This document shows positions 31,521-39,945 of a stretch of 64,000 nt of DNA, one piece after another. The stretch spans positions 930,001-994,000 of the forward strand of contig CAVRKA010000004.1 in the NCBI GenBank assembly GCA_963722175.1. The letters run 5' to 3'. Source of the stretch: WHSW01 sp963722175 (GTDB taxonomy: Bacteria; Actinomycetota; Thermoleophilia; Solirubrobacterales; 70-9). A model generated the notes under the pieces. That model was not told the origin of the DNA and made no database searches. It saw only the letters and a program-made list of their open reading frames with translations. The position numbers and the translations under genes were made by a program. The stretch's first letter is position 1. Each line of letters starts with the position of its first letter.

Positions 31521-33335
31521 CTAGCCGGCGTAGAGGGCTTCGATCCGGTCCGCGTACTTGTCCGCGACGATGTTGCGCTTGATCTTCATCGTCGGCGTCA
31601 GCTCGCCGCCCTCCTGAGAGAGGTCCTGCGGGAGGATCTCGATCTTCTTCACCTGCTCGACCCGGGCGTACTTCCGGTTGATCTTCTCGACGTGCTCCTC
31701 GATCGATTCGCGGACGTCCGGATTCTGGGCGATCGCCGCGAGGTCCTGCGGCAGGCCGCGATCGCGCGCGTAGGCGCTCGCCTCGTCCGGGTCGAGGGTG
31801 ACCAGCGCAATGAGATAGGGGCGCCGGTCACCGATCACCACGCATTGAGAGACCAGGGGATGCTGCTTGATCTCGCCCTCGAGGTTCGCCGGGGTGATGT
31901 TCTTGCCCCCGGCGGTGATGATGATGTCCTTCTTGCGGCCGGTGATCTTCAGGTAGCCGTCGGCGTCGTACTCGCCGATGTCGCCGGTGTGCAGCCAGCC
32001 GTCGACGAGCGTCTCGGCGGTCGCCTCCGGGTTCTTGTAGTAGCCCTGGAAGATGTTCGGGCCCTTGGCGAGGATCTCACCGTCGTCGGCGATCTTCACC
32101 TCACAGCCTGGGAAGGGCTTGCCGATCGTCCCGAACTTGAAGTCCTCGGGGGTGGCGATTGTGGCCGCGGTCGAGGTCTCGGTCATCCCCCAGCCCTCGA
32201 GGATGAGCACGCCCGAGGCGTCGAAGAACTCGAGGATCTCGGGGTTGATCGGCGCCGCGCCGCTGACCGCGAGCTTCAGGTTGCCGCCGAACAGGTTGCG
32301 GATCTTCGACAGCACCTGCTTGTCGGCGATCCGGTGCTGGAGCGCGAGCAGCGGCCCCGGGCGCTTGCCCTGGCGTTCGAGCGCCCTCACCTGCTTGCCG
32401 ACCCGCACCGCCCAATCGAAGACGGACTTCTTCAGCCCGCCCTCCTTCTCGACCGCCGCGGTCGCGGCCGTGTAGATCTTCTCGAAGATCCGCGGCACCG
32501 ACGGGAAGTAGGTCGGCTTCACCTCGGAGAGGTTGGGAAGGATCTTCAGCGGGTCGCGCTCCCAGTAGGCGAGCGCGGCGCCGAGGTCAAAGGTGCCGAG
32601 CTGGATCAGGAGCGCGAACGAGTGCGCCAGGGGGAGGAACAGGTAGGTGACCTCGTCCTCGTTGAGGACGCTGACCGAATGCACCATCTCGAGCATCGAG
32701 CGGTAGTTGCCGTGCGAGAGCACGCAGCCCTTGGGCGGCCCGGTGGTGCCCGACGTGTAGATGAAGGTGCAGATGTCGTCGGCGGTGACCGACGTGTAGC
32801 GCTGTTCCCACTCGGCCTCGGAGCCCGAGGCCCCGCGCTCGGCGAGGTCGGCGAGCGAGATCGCGTCGGCGGACTGGCCCGTCATCCGGATCACGTGCTC
32901 GAGCTGCGGGCAGTTGTCGCGGATGCGGCGGATCTTCTCCAGCTGCTCGTCGTCCTCGACGACCACCGCGACCGCGTCGGAGTTCTCGAGCACGTACTGG
33001 CACTCCTCGGGCGAGTTCGTCTGGTAGATCGGGACGACGGTCGCGCCGGCCGAGAGCGCCGCGAAGTCGAAGTAGGTCCACTCGGGGCGGGTGTTGGAGA
33101 GGATCGCCACCTTGTCGCCCTTCTCGATCCCGAGGTCCATCAGCCCGAGCGAGAGCTTGCGGACGATCTCACCGACCTCGGTGTATGTCTTCGAGACCCA
33201 GGTGCCGTCGTCGTCCTTGTAGATGACCGCGCGCCGCTGCCCGTGCTTGGCGACGGCTGCCGGGAACAGGTCGGCGAGCGTCTTCGCGCCCGTTGCCGCG
33301 TCGGTCGCGGACCGTTCGACCGTGGCCGATTCCAT
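31521..33335 (-). CDS. Long-chain fatty acid--CoA ligase (AMP-forming)
   Basis: The 604-residue enzyme activates long-chain fatty acids to acyl-CoA via an acyl-adenylate. Motifs are the P-loop-like FIYTSGTTGPPKGCVLSHGN (about 190-209), LEGWGMTETS (about 379-388), YDADGYLKITGRKKD and the C-terminal KITPTMKIKRN-like ending (LTPTMKIKRNIV). This form resembles FadD15-type ligases of actinobacteria. GAGAGG lies a few bases before the ATG at 33335. It probably feeds beta-oxidation or lipid synthesis. Confidence 0.92.
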   Translation of the reverse strand: MESATVERSATDAATGAKTLADLFPAAVAKHGQRRAVIYKDDDGTWVSKTYTEVGEIVRKLSLGLMDLGIEKGDKVAILSNTRPEWTYFDFAALSAGATVVPIYQTNSPEECQYVLENSDAVAVVVEDDEQLEKIRRIRDNCPQLEHVIRMTGQSADAISLADLAERGASGSEAEWEQRYTSVTADDICTFIYTSGTTGPPKGCVLSHGNYRSMLEMVHSVSVLNEDEVTYLFLPLAHSFALLIQLGTFDLGAALAYWERDPLKILPNLSEVKPTYFPSVPRIFEKIYTAATAAVEKEGGLKKSVFDWAVRVGKQVRALERQGKRPGPLLALQHRIADKQVLSKIRNLFGGNLKLAVSGAAPINPEILEFFDASGVLILEGWGMTETSTAATIATPEDFKFGTIGKPFPGCEVKIADDGEILAKGPNIFQGYYKNPEATAETLVDGWLHTGDIGEYDADGYLKITGRKKDIIITAGGKNITPANLEGEIKQHPLVSQCVVIGDRRPYLIALVTLDPDEASAYARDRGLPQDLAAIAQNPDVRESIEEHVEKINRKYARVEQVKKIEILPQDLSQEGGELTPTMKIKRNIVADKYADRIEALYAG

Positions 33336-33431
33336 TCAGTTCCTCTCCCTTGGGGTAGCCGAAAACAGAGGCGGTGACCCGCCCGGGGGAAAGCTACCTG
33401 AGTGTGGGAGGGTGCGACCCGCGAATAAGGC

Positions 33432-33614
33432 CTAGGCGACGGCCTCGCGGGGGTCCGGTGAGTGTCCGAGCTCGCGCATGGTGGAGACGAAGAGCGTCTT
33501 GTCGATGCGGCCCTGGAAGATCGGGACGTTGAGCTCCATGCATTTGGAGATCACCTCCCGACGCTTCATGTTCATCTCGTCGGCGAGTTCGCCCGGCGTC
33601 AGGTGGTTGGCCAC
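33432..33614 (-). CDS. Small IF-2 N-terminal-domain-like protein
   Basis: The 60-residue protein MANHLTPGELADEMNMKRRE, with CMELNVPIFQGRIDKTLF, resembles the small helical N-terminal domain of translation factor IF-2. That domain has the pattern LA-x-E-x-x-x-x-x-x-x-VI-x-x-x-x-E-L. Start GTG 33614 is preceded by AGGGAG at 7 nt. A possible promoter is TTGACT (33680-33675, reverse) with TAACAC (33657-33652). It may bind nucleic acid; this is inference. Confidence 0.6.
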   Translation of the reverse strand: MANHLTPGELADEMNMKRREVISKCMELNVPIFQGRIDKTLFVSTMRELGHSPDPREAVA

Positions 33615-33774
33615 GTATCTACTCCCTTCCCGCTGTCATTCAGCACCGGAAGTGTTATCGGTCCGAGCGGACGTAGTCAACTGAAATGACCGCAAATTGG
33701 GGATACATGGCCAGCGAGGCGTAGCCGAGCCGCGTCGGTGTTGAGGCGCCCGTTCTCCGTACGATGTCGGGCCG

Positions 33775-34029
33775 ATGACGGAGCCGATCGCGACAAGCGG
33801 CCACAGCGAGTTCCTCGACTCGCTGATGGACACGGAGCTGTACTCGATCGGCGCCTATTTCTGCGACGAGCACCCGGATTTGGTCGATCAGGTGATCGCG
33901 CTCAGCGAGGAGATCGAGCGCCGGGGGCTCGAGGCTTACGCGGGTGAGGCGGGGGGCGGCCTCGAGCAGACCTTCGAGACCCTGCTGACCGGGCTCGCGG
34001 TCCGCTACTACAAGGCGGTCGCCGGTTAA
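33775..34029 (+). CDS. Small protein of unknown function
   Basis: The 84-residue protein starts MTEPIATSGHSEFLDSLMDTEL and ends LTGLAVRYYKAVAG. It looks all-helical and acidic, without signal peptide or membrane helix. I do not recognise it. Its upstream TACGAT (33761-33766) lies 8 nt before the ATG, which would make it leaderless. It is divergent from the IF-2-N-like gene. Its last base is the first base of the 34029-34046 hairpin. Confidence 0.55.
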   Translation: MTEPIATSGHSEFLDSLMDTELYSIGAYFCDEHPDLVDQVIALSEEIERRGLEAYAGEAGGGLEQTFETLLTGLAVRYYKAVAG

Positions 34030-34046
34030 GTGCCGACTCCGGCACT
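34029..34046 (+). repeat. Short AGTGCCG/CGGCACT hairpin
   Basis: AGTGCCG (34029-34035), ACTC, CGGCACT (34040-34046) form a 7-bp stem with a four-base loop between two genes. AGTGCCGACTC and CGGCACTAG are exactly the outer ends of the nested repeat at 17666-17771, so this looks like the same element without its centre. It may act as a terminator or processing hairpin. Confidence 0.5.
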
Positions 34047-34049
34047 AGC

Positions 34050-34742
34050 GTGAACGCCTGGGTGCCCCGCGTGCTGCTCGGCCTCGGGCTGGTCGGCGTC
34101 GCCGGCGCGGTCTACTCGATCTCGGTCGGCAGCGGCGGCCCGCAGCCACGGGAGATCGGCGGCGTCAACGATGTCCAGCGGATCTTCGGCGGGATCCAGC
34201 AGGACGGCGCCTACCTGGGCCCCGCCGACGCCGCGACGACGATCACCGTCTTCAACGACGTCCAGTGCGAGCCGTGCGCCGAGTTCGAGATCGAGACCGT
34301 CGATCCGCTGGTCGAGGAGTACGCCCGCACCGGCGAGGCGCGACTCGAGTTCCGCCACTTCTCGGTCGCGCCAAACGACACCACCCTCGCGGCGATCGCG
34401 GCCGAGGCGGCCGGCCTGCAGTCACGCCAGTGGCAGTACCTCGACACCTTCGTTCGCAACATCGACGCCGCTCAGGCGGGGGAGGTCGACGAGGAGTTCC
34501 TGCGCGAGGTCGCCGAGGCGGTGCCGGAGCTCGAGCCGGAGCAGTGGGCCGAGGACTTCGGTTCGCCCGAGGCCGAGGAGCTGGTTCGCGACGATGCGAT
34601 CCTGGCCGCCGACCTGAAGCTCCCGGCCGAGCCGGCCGTGGTCGTCTCGGGTCCCGGCGGCCAGCGGGAGCTGATCGATACCCCGAGCCGCGAGCAGATC
34701 GAGGCGGCGGTCGATCAGGTCTCCGGCTCGGGCTCCGGCTGA
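34050..34742 (+). CDS. Membrane-anchored DsbA-like thiol protein
   Basis: The 230-residue protein has an N-terminal anchor (VLLGLGLVGVAGAVYSISVG, about 8-27). A thioredoxin-like domain carries active site C73-E-P-C76 in FNDVQCEPCAEF, followed by the DsbA helical insertion (FVRNIDAAQAGEVDEEFLREV). The region before the C-terminus reads KLPAEPAVVVSGPGG, with the cis-Pro region expected there. It would form or reshuffle disulfides outside the cytoplasm. The C-terminal Gly/Ser tail is encoded in DNA shared with the convergent gene. Confidence 0.82.
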   Translation: MNAWVPRVLLGLGLVGVAGAVYSISVGSGGPQPREIGGVNDVQRIFGGIQQDGAYLGPADAATTITVFNDVQCEPCAEFEIETVDPLVEEYARTGEARLEFRHFSVAPNDTTLAAIAAEAAGLQSRQWQYLDTFVRNIDAAQAGEVDEEFLREVAEAVPELEPEQWAEDFGSPEAEELVRDDAILAADLKLPAEPAVVVSGPGGQRELIDTPSREQIEAAVDQVSGSGSG

Positions 34743-35479
34743 GCCTCGGGCTGGGCTTCCGGCTGCGATCCGAGCTGGCCGCGCCCCCATCGCCGGCGGA
34801 CCCGGCGGGTCACCACCAGCAGGCCGATCAGCACCGCGGCGCCCAGCCACAGGATCGGGTCGGTCGGCGAGAGCTCCTCCAGCTGGCTGCCGAGGTACAC
34901 GAAGACCACGGTCAGCGGGAGGTAGCCGACGACCGTCGTCCAGATGAACGTGAACAGGTCGGCGCGCGCCGCGCCGGCCACCATCGAGAAGAGGCTGAAC
35001 GGGATCACGGGCACGAGGCGCATGCCGAGCAGCAGGGTCGCGCCGCCGGCCTCGACGGCTTGCTCGAGCCGGTCGAAGCGGTGCTGGCCGACGAACCGGT
35101 AGAGCGCCGGCCGGGCGGCGTGGCGGCCGATCCAGTAGGCGATCAGGCCGTTGGCGAGCCAGCCGACCATCACCAGGACCAGGCCCCCCCAGAACCCGTA
35201 CACGTAGCCGACCGCGAGGTCGAGGATCTCGGCCGGATACCAGATCACGACGTGAGCCAGCGCGAGCGTGAGCGCGATCATCACGCCGCCGAAGCCGAGC
35301 CCGCGCAGGTCGCCGCGCAGGTCGCCGGTGTCGCCGCTGATCGCGTCGCCGACCCCCGACCGCAGCGGCTCGATCGCCAGGATCAGGATCGTGAGCAGGA
35401 CGATCCCGCTGACGGTCGCGACCACCGCGTACAGCGGTCTGACCTCGTGCTCGTCCTCCCCCTCCCCGGTGGCGCTCAA
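34715..35479 (-). CDS. TVP38/TMEM64 (DedA-like) membrane protein
   Basis: The 254-residue protein has about five membrane helices and the family core: WYPAEILDLAVGYVYGFWGG (about 85-104), GRHAARPALYRFVG and RLVPVIPFSLFSMVAGAA (about 154-171). This SNARE-associated/DedA-like clan takes part in lipid or membrane homeostasis. The C-terminal tail is a Glu-Pro repeat (QPEAQPEAQPEPEP). It overlaps the DsbA-like gene by 28 nt, both tails using the same low-complexity DNA. Confidence 0.85.
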   Translation of the reverse strand: MSATGEGEDEHEVRPLYAVVATVSGIVLLTILILAIEPLRSGVGDAISGDTGDLRGDLRGLGFGGVMIALTLALAHVVIWYPAEILDLAVGYVYGFWGGLVLVMVGWLANGLIAYWIGRHAARPALYRFVGQHRFDRLEQAVEAGGATLLLGMRLVPVIPFSLFSMVAGAARADLFTFIWTTVVGYLPLTVVFVYLGSQLEELSPTDPILWLGAAVLIGLLVVTRRVRRRWGRGQLGSQPEAQPEAQPEPEPET

Positions 35480-35525
35480 CGGATCACCCTGCAGGGGAGT
35501 CTAGTTTCGCAATACTGAGAGGCCT

Positions 35526-35599
35526 CGGGGCGTGGCGCAGCCTGGTAGCGCGCACCGTTCGGGTCGGTGAGGTCCCCGGTTCAAATCCGGGCGCCCCGA
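35526..35599 (+). tRNA. tRNA-Pro (anticodon CGG)
   Basis: A 74-nt cloverleaf: acceptor CGGGGCG (35526-35532) with CGCCCCG (35592-35598) and discriminator A. The D arm is GCGC...GCGC. The anticodon stem CACCG/CGGTG (35553-35557, 35565-35569) encloses loop TTCGGGT with anticodon CGG at 35560-35562. The T arm is CCCGG-TTCAAAT-CCGGG. CCA is not encoded. It reads the Pro codon CCG, a frequent codon in this GC-rich sequence. Confidence 0.95.
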
Positions 35600-35606
35600 T
35601 TGCAGG

Positions 35607-35637
35607 ACGCCGGGCGACCTCCGCGGTCGCCCGGCGT
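35607..35637 (+). terminator. Strong hairpin after tRNA-Pro
   Basis: ACGCCGGGCGACC (35607-35619) pairs perfectly with GGTCGCCCGGCGT (35625-35637), a 13-bp stem with loop TCCGC. There is no T run. Being symmetric, it could end both the tRNA transcript and the convergent hydrolase gene that stops at 35652. Confidence 0.6.
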
Positions 35638-35651
35638 TCGCGCTTGCGGTC

Positions 35652-38113
35652 CTACGGCCCGGCGAAGCCGCCGTCGTAACAGGGCCCGAGGCAGGTGTCG
35701 GTGATCGCGCTCTGCGCGTCCGGGCGCAGGAAGTCGGAGACCATCTGCTGCTCCTCGGGCTCGCGGCGGGGCAGGCTATGGGGGTCCTGGCCGCTGGTGT
35801 TCGGGATGTTGCCCAGCGGCGGCACATTGGTTCCGATGACGGCCGGCGGGGGGGCCGGGTTGTCGCGCACGGGCCCGCCGTCCCAGTAGACGATCGCCGA
35901 GTCGGAGAAGGGATAGCTCGAGATCGGATCGATGCCCCAGCCGACGTCGACCCCCGGCCAGCGGTCGGCGTAGACGATCGGCATGTGGATGCTCGCACCG
36001 ATCGTGCGCGCCTCGACGTCGGCCATCCAGTTGGTGACCTGATGGTCGCCGAGGGCGACGTTCAGCAGCACCTCGTGGGGCGGCGTGTTCGGGAGCGGGC
36101 GGTCGGTCATCACGTGCGCGTAGCCGTTCGGCTCGGAGCGGTCCCAGAGCATCTGGATCAGCGACAGCAGCAGCGGCCGCGAGAGCTCGTCCGGGTAGGC
36201 CGGATAGAGGATCTGCGAGTACGCGTCGAAGTCGATCGACCGCGTCAGCAGGGTCGAGTAGCCCATCCCCGGCACTCCCAGCGACGCCCGCGTGAAGTCG
36301 GGCGCCAGCGCGGTCATGACGCCGCCCAGGATCCCGCCCTGGCTGTTCCCGTTGTAGAACAGCTTCGAGCCATCCAGGACCGGCGCGCTCGCGGTGCTGA
36401 CCCCGTCGACGTGGAAGGCGGGGTGCGAGAGAAAGCCGCTCCCGTTGATCATCAGGCGCCCGAGCAGGAGCATGTTGAGCTCGCCCTGCTGGGTGCGATC
36501 GGTGAGCTCCGGGAACCGGCCGAGGTTCTGGAGGATCCCGATCGTGTTCGGGACGTCCTCGGACGCGAACCCGATCACGTCGGTGCCGCAGAAGGCGAAG
36601 TTGTGCGTTTGGGCGAGCGACCGCTGCGGGCTGCTGTTGACCTCGTCGGCCTCGCCCAGCAGGCCGTGACCGTAGAGCGACGGCCGCGCCGGGCTGGCGC
36701 CGGGATCGTCGACGGCGGCGTGCGGAATGATGCAGTCGTAGTTGGCGGTGTAGGTACCGTGCTGGATCGGGTCGCCGTTCGGGTCGAGGTCGAAGACCGC
36801 CGGCGCCTCGCAACCGTTGGTCAGGTAGCACGGGACCGTGAACGTGCCCCGCACCCGGCGGGCGATCTCGGTGCTCGGGTTGTTGTCGACCGTGTCGACG
36901 GTGAACGCCGGCGCGTTGCCCTGGACGAGCCCGTCGGCGAGGTTGGTGTCGCCGAGCTGCGCGAAGGCGTCGTCGCGGATGTGCAGGAGCCGCTCGGCGA
37001 TGTTCTCGTCGCTGGCGACCGTGAAGTCCCAGGCGAGGTACAGGTTGGCGCGCTTGACGTCCGCCTTGCGCAGGGCGCGGAAGAGGTTCTCGAACCGCTT
37101 CGTCTGGTCGGTGATCGGCCGCTTCTTCGTGGGCAGCTCGTCGCGGTAATAGCGGAACCCCTCCGGCGCGGCGAGCGTCTTGCCACCGGCATCCCGGAGG
37201 TTGCGCATCGCGACGATGTAGCGGTGACCCGACTCGAAGTTGACCGCGGGGTGGATCAGCAGGGCGGTCTTCTCCGGGGTCGGTGCGTTGGAGTCGAGCT
37301 CGACCCAGATCGGCACCCGCTTGTTGCTCTGCGTGTCGATGACCACGATCGGCTCGTTCGACGTCTGCGATTGGTTGCGGCTGAGGTCGCTCAGCGGGAG
37401 CGGATCCGTGTTCGCGAACGCCGCCGGCGTGTCGAGCCCCGGGACCTTGAGCGTGATCACCTGGCCGGGGCTGAAGCCGTCGTTGCGGTTGTACGGGGCG
37501 GCCGCGAGCGGCGTCCCGCCGAGGTTCTGCGGCATCCCGGCGTCGGTGAAGGTCGACGCGGCGGTCGCTCGGCGTGCTCCTGTCCTTGACCGTGTAGTAG
37601 TCGTCGGGGAACGGCAGCATGCAGAGCGAGCCGTCCTGGACGGCGATGAAGTCGCAGTCGTCCGCGCGGCTGAGGTCGATCGGCTTCGGCTTGCACTCCT
37701 TGGTGTTGCGCTTCAGCTCGACCGTCGTCTTGCCGGCGCCCTTGCCGTTGACGAGGATCTTCCGCGCCTCGCAGCTCTCGACTCTCTGCTCCCCCTTGTG
37801 GGTGAGTGGAAGCCGGACGGTGGCGGTCTTCGAGTGTGCCCTCAGAGTCGCGCTCTTGGTCAGTTTCCTCGGCTTCTGCGCGTCGAAGGTCGACGACTTG
37901 GCCTTCAGCTTCACCTTGCGCTTTCGTCAGGTTCTTGACCGTGACCGAGATCCCGCCCTTCCTGAGCATCTTCTTCTGACTGGTCGCGACCTTCAGCTTC
38001 GCCTTCTTCGCCGCGGCGGGGTCGGTGGCGGCCGCGGCCGCGGACGCGGACGCGGCGGCGCCCATCACGACGATCGCGACGATCGCGACGACCAGCTTCG
38101 AAATCCCTCTCAC
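35652..38113 (-). pseudogene. Secreted alpha/beta-hydrolase-like protein, two frameshifts
   Basis: Three consecutive frames make one protein of about 820 residues. Part 1 (from GTG 38113; GGAGGA lies 6 nt before it) has a signal peptide MRGISKLVVAIVAIVVMGAA. Near 37921 an extra base breaks the frame: dropping it gives NLTKRKVKLKAK. Part 2 reads LSRADDCDFIAVQDGSLCML and PFPDDYYTVKDRSTPSDRR. Near 37557-37562 the frame moves again to part 3 (STFTDAGMPQNLGGTP to the stop at 35652). Part 3 holds GNSQGG, a GxSxG nucleophile elbow, and GLLGEADEVN. Both breaks sit in GC-rich sequence and may be mutation or sequencing error. The substrate is unknown. Confidence 0.72.
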
Positions 38114-38180
38114 GCTCACTCCTCCCGGGTTCCCTGCGATCGGGCGACCCTATCAACGAGCCCTGCGATAGAACGACCTG

Positions 38181-39113
38181 GTGAGGGTTTTCGTCGCAGG
38201 CGCGAGCGGGGCGATCGGGCGGCCCTTGCTGCGGCAGCTGGTCGCCGCCGGACACGAGGTGACCGGGATGACCCGGCGCGAGGAGCGCGCCGCCGAGATC
38301 CGCGCGGATGGCGCGCGCTGCGTGGTCTGCGACGTCTTCGACCGGCCGGCGCTGAACGAAGCCGTCGCAGCGGCCAAGCCCGAAGTCGTCATCCACCAGC
38401 TCACTTCGCTTCCGCCGGAGCTCGACCCGCGCAAGAAGGGCATCTACGACGCCAACAACCGAATCCGGCGCGAGGGCACGAGCAACCTGGTCGGCGCCGC
38501 GGGGGCCGCCGGGGCGCGGCGGATGGTCGCCCAGAGCATCGCCTTCATCTACGCGCCGACCGGCGGCTGGGTGAAGACGGAAGACGCCTCGGTGATCTCG
38601 ATGCCCGGCGAGTTCGGCCGGGCGGTGGAGGCGACGATGTCGCTCGAGCAGCAGGTGATCGGCGCCGCGGGCATCGACGGGCTGGTCCTGCGCTACGGGT
38701 TCTTCTACGGGCCGGGCACGTCCTACGCGCCAGACGGGCACCAGGCGTCGGAGGTCCGCCGGCGCCGGTTCCCGATCATCGGCAACGGTGCGGGCACCTT
38801 CTCGTTCGTCCACGTCGAGGACGCCGCCTCGGCGGCCGTGGCGGCCGCGGCGCGCGGGGATTCCGGCATCTACAACGTCGCGGACGACGAGCCCGCGCCG
38901 ACGAGCGCCTGGCTTCCCGTGTACGCGCGGGCGCTCGGCGCGAAGCCGCCGCGGCGCGTACCGGCATGGCTGGCGCGGCTGGTCGCGGGCAAGGAGGTGG
39001 TGGCCTTCGCATCGACGATGCGCGGCGCCTCGAACGAGAGGGCGAAGCGGGAGCTTGGGTGGCAGCCTCGGTACGCGAGCTGGCGGCAGGGCTTTTCCGA
39101 GGCGCTCGGATAA
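38181..39113 (+). CDS. NAD-dependent epimerase/dehydratase
   Basis: The 310-residue protein has the Rossmann motif VFVAGASGAIGRPL (GxSGxxG, about 3-16) and HQLTSLPPEL. Instead of the common YxxxK pair it has SIAFIYAPTGGW, like atypical extended SDR proteins. Later signatures are RYGFFYGPGTSY, FSFVHVEDAASA and YNVADDEPAP. It likely acts on a nucleotide sugar or related small molecule; the substrate is not readable. Start GTG 38181 is divergent from the hydrolase pseudogene. sodA follows 31 nt later. Confidence 0.85.
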   Translation: MRVFVAGASGAIGRPLLRQLVAAGHEVTGMTRREERAAEIRADGARCVVCDVFDRPALNEAVAAAKPEVVIHQLTSLPPELDPRKKGIYDANNRIRREGTSNLVGAAGAAGARRMVAQSIAFIYAPTGGWVKTEDASVISMPGEFGRAVEATMSLEQQVIGAAGIDGLVLRYGFFYGPGTSYAPDGHQASEVRRRRFPIIGNGAGTFSFVHVEDAASAAVAAAARGDSGIYNVADDEPAPTSAWLPVYARALGAKPPRRVPAWLARLVAGKEVVAFASTMRGASNERAKRELGWQPRYASWRQGFSEALG

Positions 39114-39144
39114 CTTCTACTCAGACCCCCGACTGGAGGATTAG

Positions 39145-39750
39145 ATGGCTTACGAAGTACCGGATCTCCCGTACGACTACGACGCGCTCGAGCCCCACAT
39201 CGACGAGGCGACGATGCGCGTCCACCACGACAAGCACCACCAGGCGTACGTCGACAAGGCGAACGCCGCGCTCGAGGGCACCGAATGGGCCGACAAGGAC
39301 GTCGACGAGGTACTGCAGAACCTCGATTCGCTGCCCGACGACAAGCAGGGCCCGGTCCGCAACAACGCCGGCGGCCACTCCAACCACAGCTTCTTCTGGC
39401 AGATCATGAGCCCCGACGGCGGCGGCGAGCCCGAGGGCGATCTGGCGGCGGCGATCGACGAGAAGTTCGGCTCCTTCGACGCGTTCAAGGAGGAGTTCAA
39501 GAACGCCGGCGTCGGCCGCTTCGGCTCCGGCTGGGCCTGGCTCGTGCACGACGGCTCCGGCCTCGCGGTGACGAGCACCCCGAATCAGGACACGCCGATC
39601 TCCGACGGCCAGACGCCGCTGCTCGGGGTCGACGTCTGGGAGCACGCCTACTACCTCAAGTACCAGAACAAGCGCCCCGACTACATCGACGCGTTCTGGA
39701 ACGTCGTCAACTGGGACGAGGTCGCAAGCCGCTTCGGCGAGGCGAGCTAG
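39145..39750 (+). CDS. sodA: Superoxide dismutase, Mn/Fe family
   Basis: The 201-residue enzyme converts superoxide to oxygen and peroxide. Metal ligands are H27 (MRVHHDKHH), H81 (GGHSNHSFFW), D163 and H167 (GVDVWEHAYY). The GGHSNHSFFW segment suggests a manganese preference, but cambialistic use cannot be excluded. GGAGG lies 5 nt before ATG 39145. It has no signal peptide. A long hairpin follows. Confidence 0.95.
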   Translation: MAYEVPDLPYDYDALEPHIDEATMRVHHDKHHQAYVDKANAALEGTEWADKDVDEVLQNLDSLPDDKQGPVRNNAGGHSNHSFFWQIMSPDGGGEPEGDLAAAIDEKFGSFDAFKEEFKNAGVGRFGSGWAWLVHDGSGLAVTSTPNQDTPISDGQTPLLGVDVWEHAYYLKYQNKRPDYIDAFWNVVNWDEVASRFGEAS

Positions 39751-39758
39751 AGGTCGTC

Positions 39759-39804
39759 ACGAACGTCGGTTGACCCGCCCATGTGCGGGCCGACCGACGT
39801 TCGT
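39759..39804 (+). terminator. Two-part hairpin after sodA
   Basis: ACGAACGTCGGT (39759-39770) pairs with ACCGACGTTCGT (39793-39804). Inside, CCCGC (39774-39778) pairs with GCGGG (39785-39789). The stem is long and perfect in its outer 12 bp. No T run follows, so termination would depend on the stem or on Rho. Confidence 0.6.
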
Positions 39805-39865
39805 CATCGAGCGCCCACCCGCGCGACGCCAAAGCACTCATTTACTGACCTGCGGGGTGCCGCGC

Positions 39866-39874
39866 TGGTATCTT
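39866..39874 (+). promoter_or_regulatory. Extended -10 promoter before the beta-helix gene
   Basis: TG-G-TATCTT fits an extended -10. Transcription from about 39882 would place the 23-nt repeats (39884-39936) at the very start of the 5' untranslated region. Confidence 0.4.
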
Positions 39875-39883
39875 CAGGATGCC

Positions 39884-39936
39884 AGAGAGGCCGCCGAGCG
39901 GCACGTAGAGAGGCCGCCGAGCGGCATGAAGAGAGG
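39884..39936 (+). repeat. 23-bp tandem repeat in a leader region
   Basis: Two copies of a 23-bp unit (39884-39906 and 39907-39929), differing at three or fewer bases, and a third partial AGAGAGG (39930-39936). Each unit has GCCGC-CGA-GCGGC, a small hairpin, after an AGAGAGG purine box. The last AGAGAGG serves as ribosome-binding site for the GTG at 39946, so the repeats duplicate a ribosome-binding site plus hairpin. Confidence 0.6.
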
Positions 39937-39945
39937 GGAATCACG

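Noticed and set aside
31692..33377. 561-codon forward frame
   Set aside because: It is antisense to the acyl-CoA ligase, which has complete family motifs.
35778..37589. 603-codon forward frame opposite the hydrolase pseudogene
   Set aside because: Although the reverse gene is frameshifted, its three parts show a signal peptide and GxSxG motif, while this frame shows only Arg/Val-rich low complexity.
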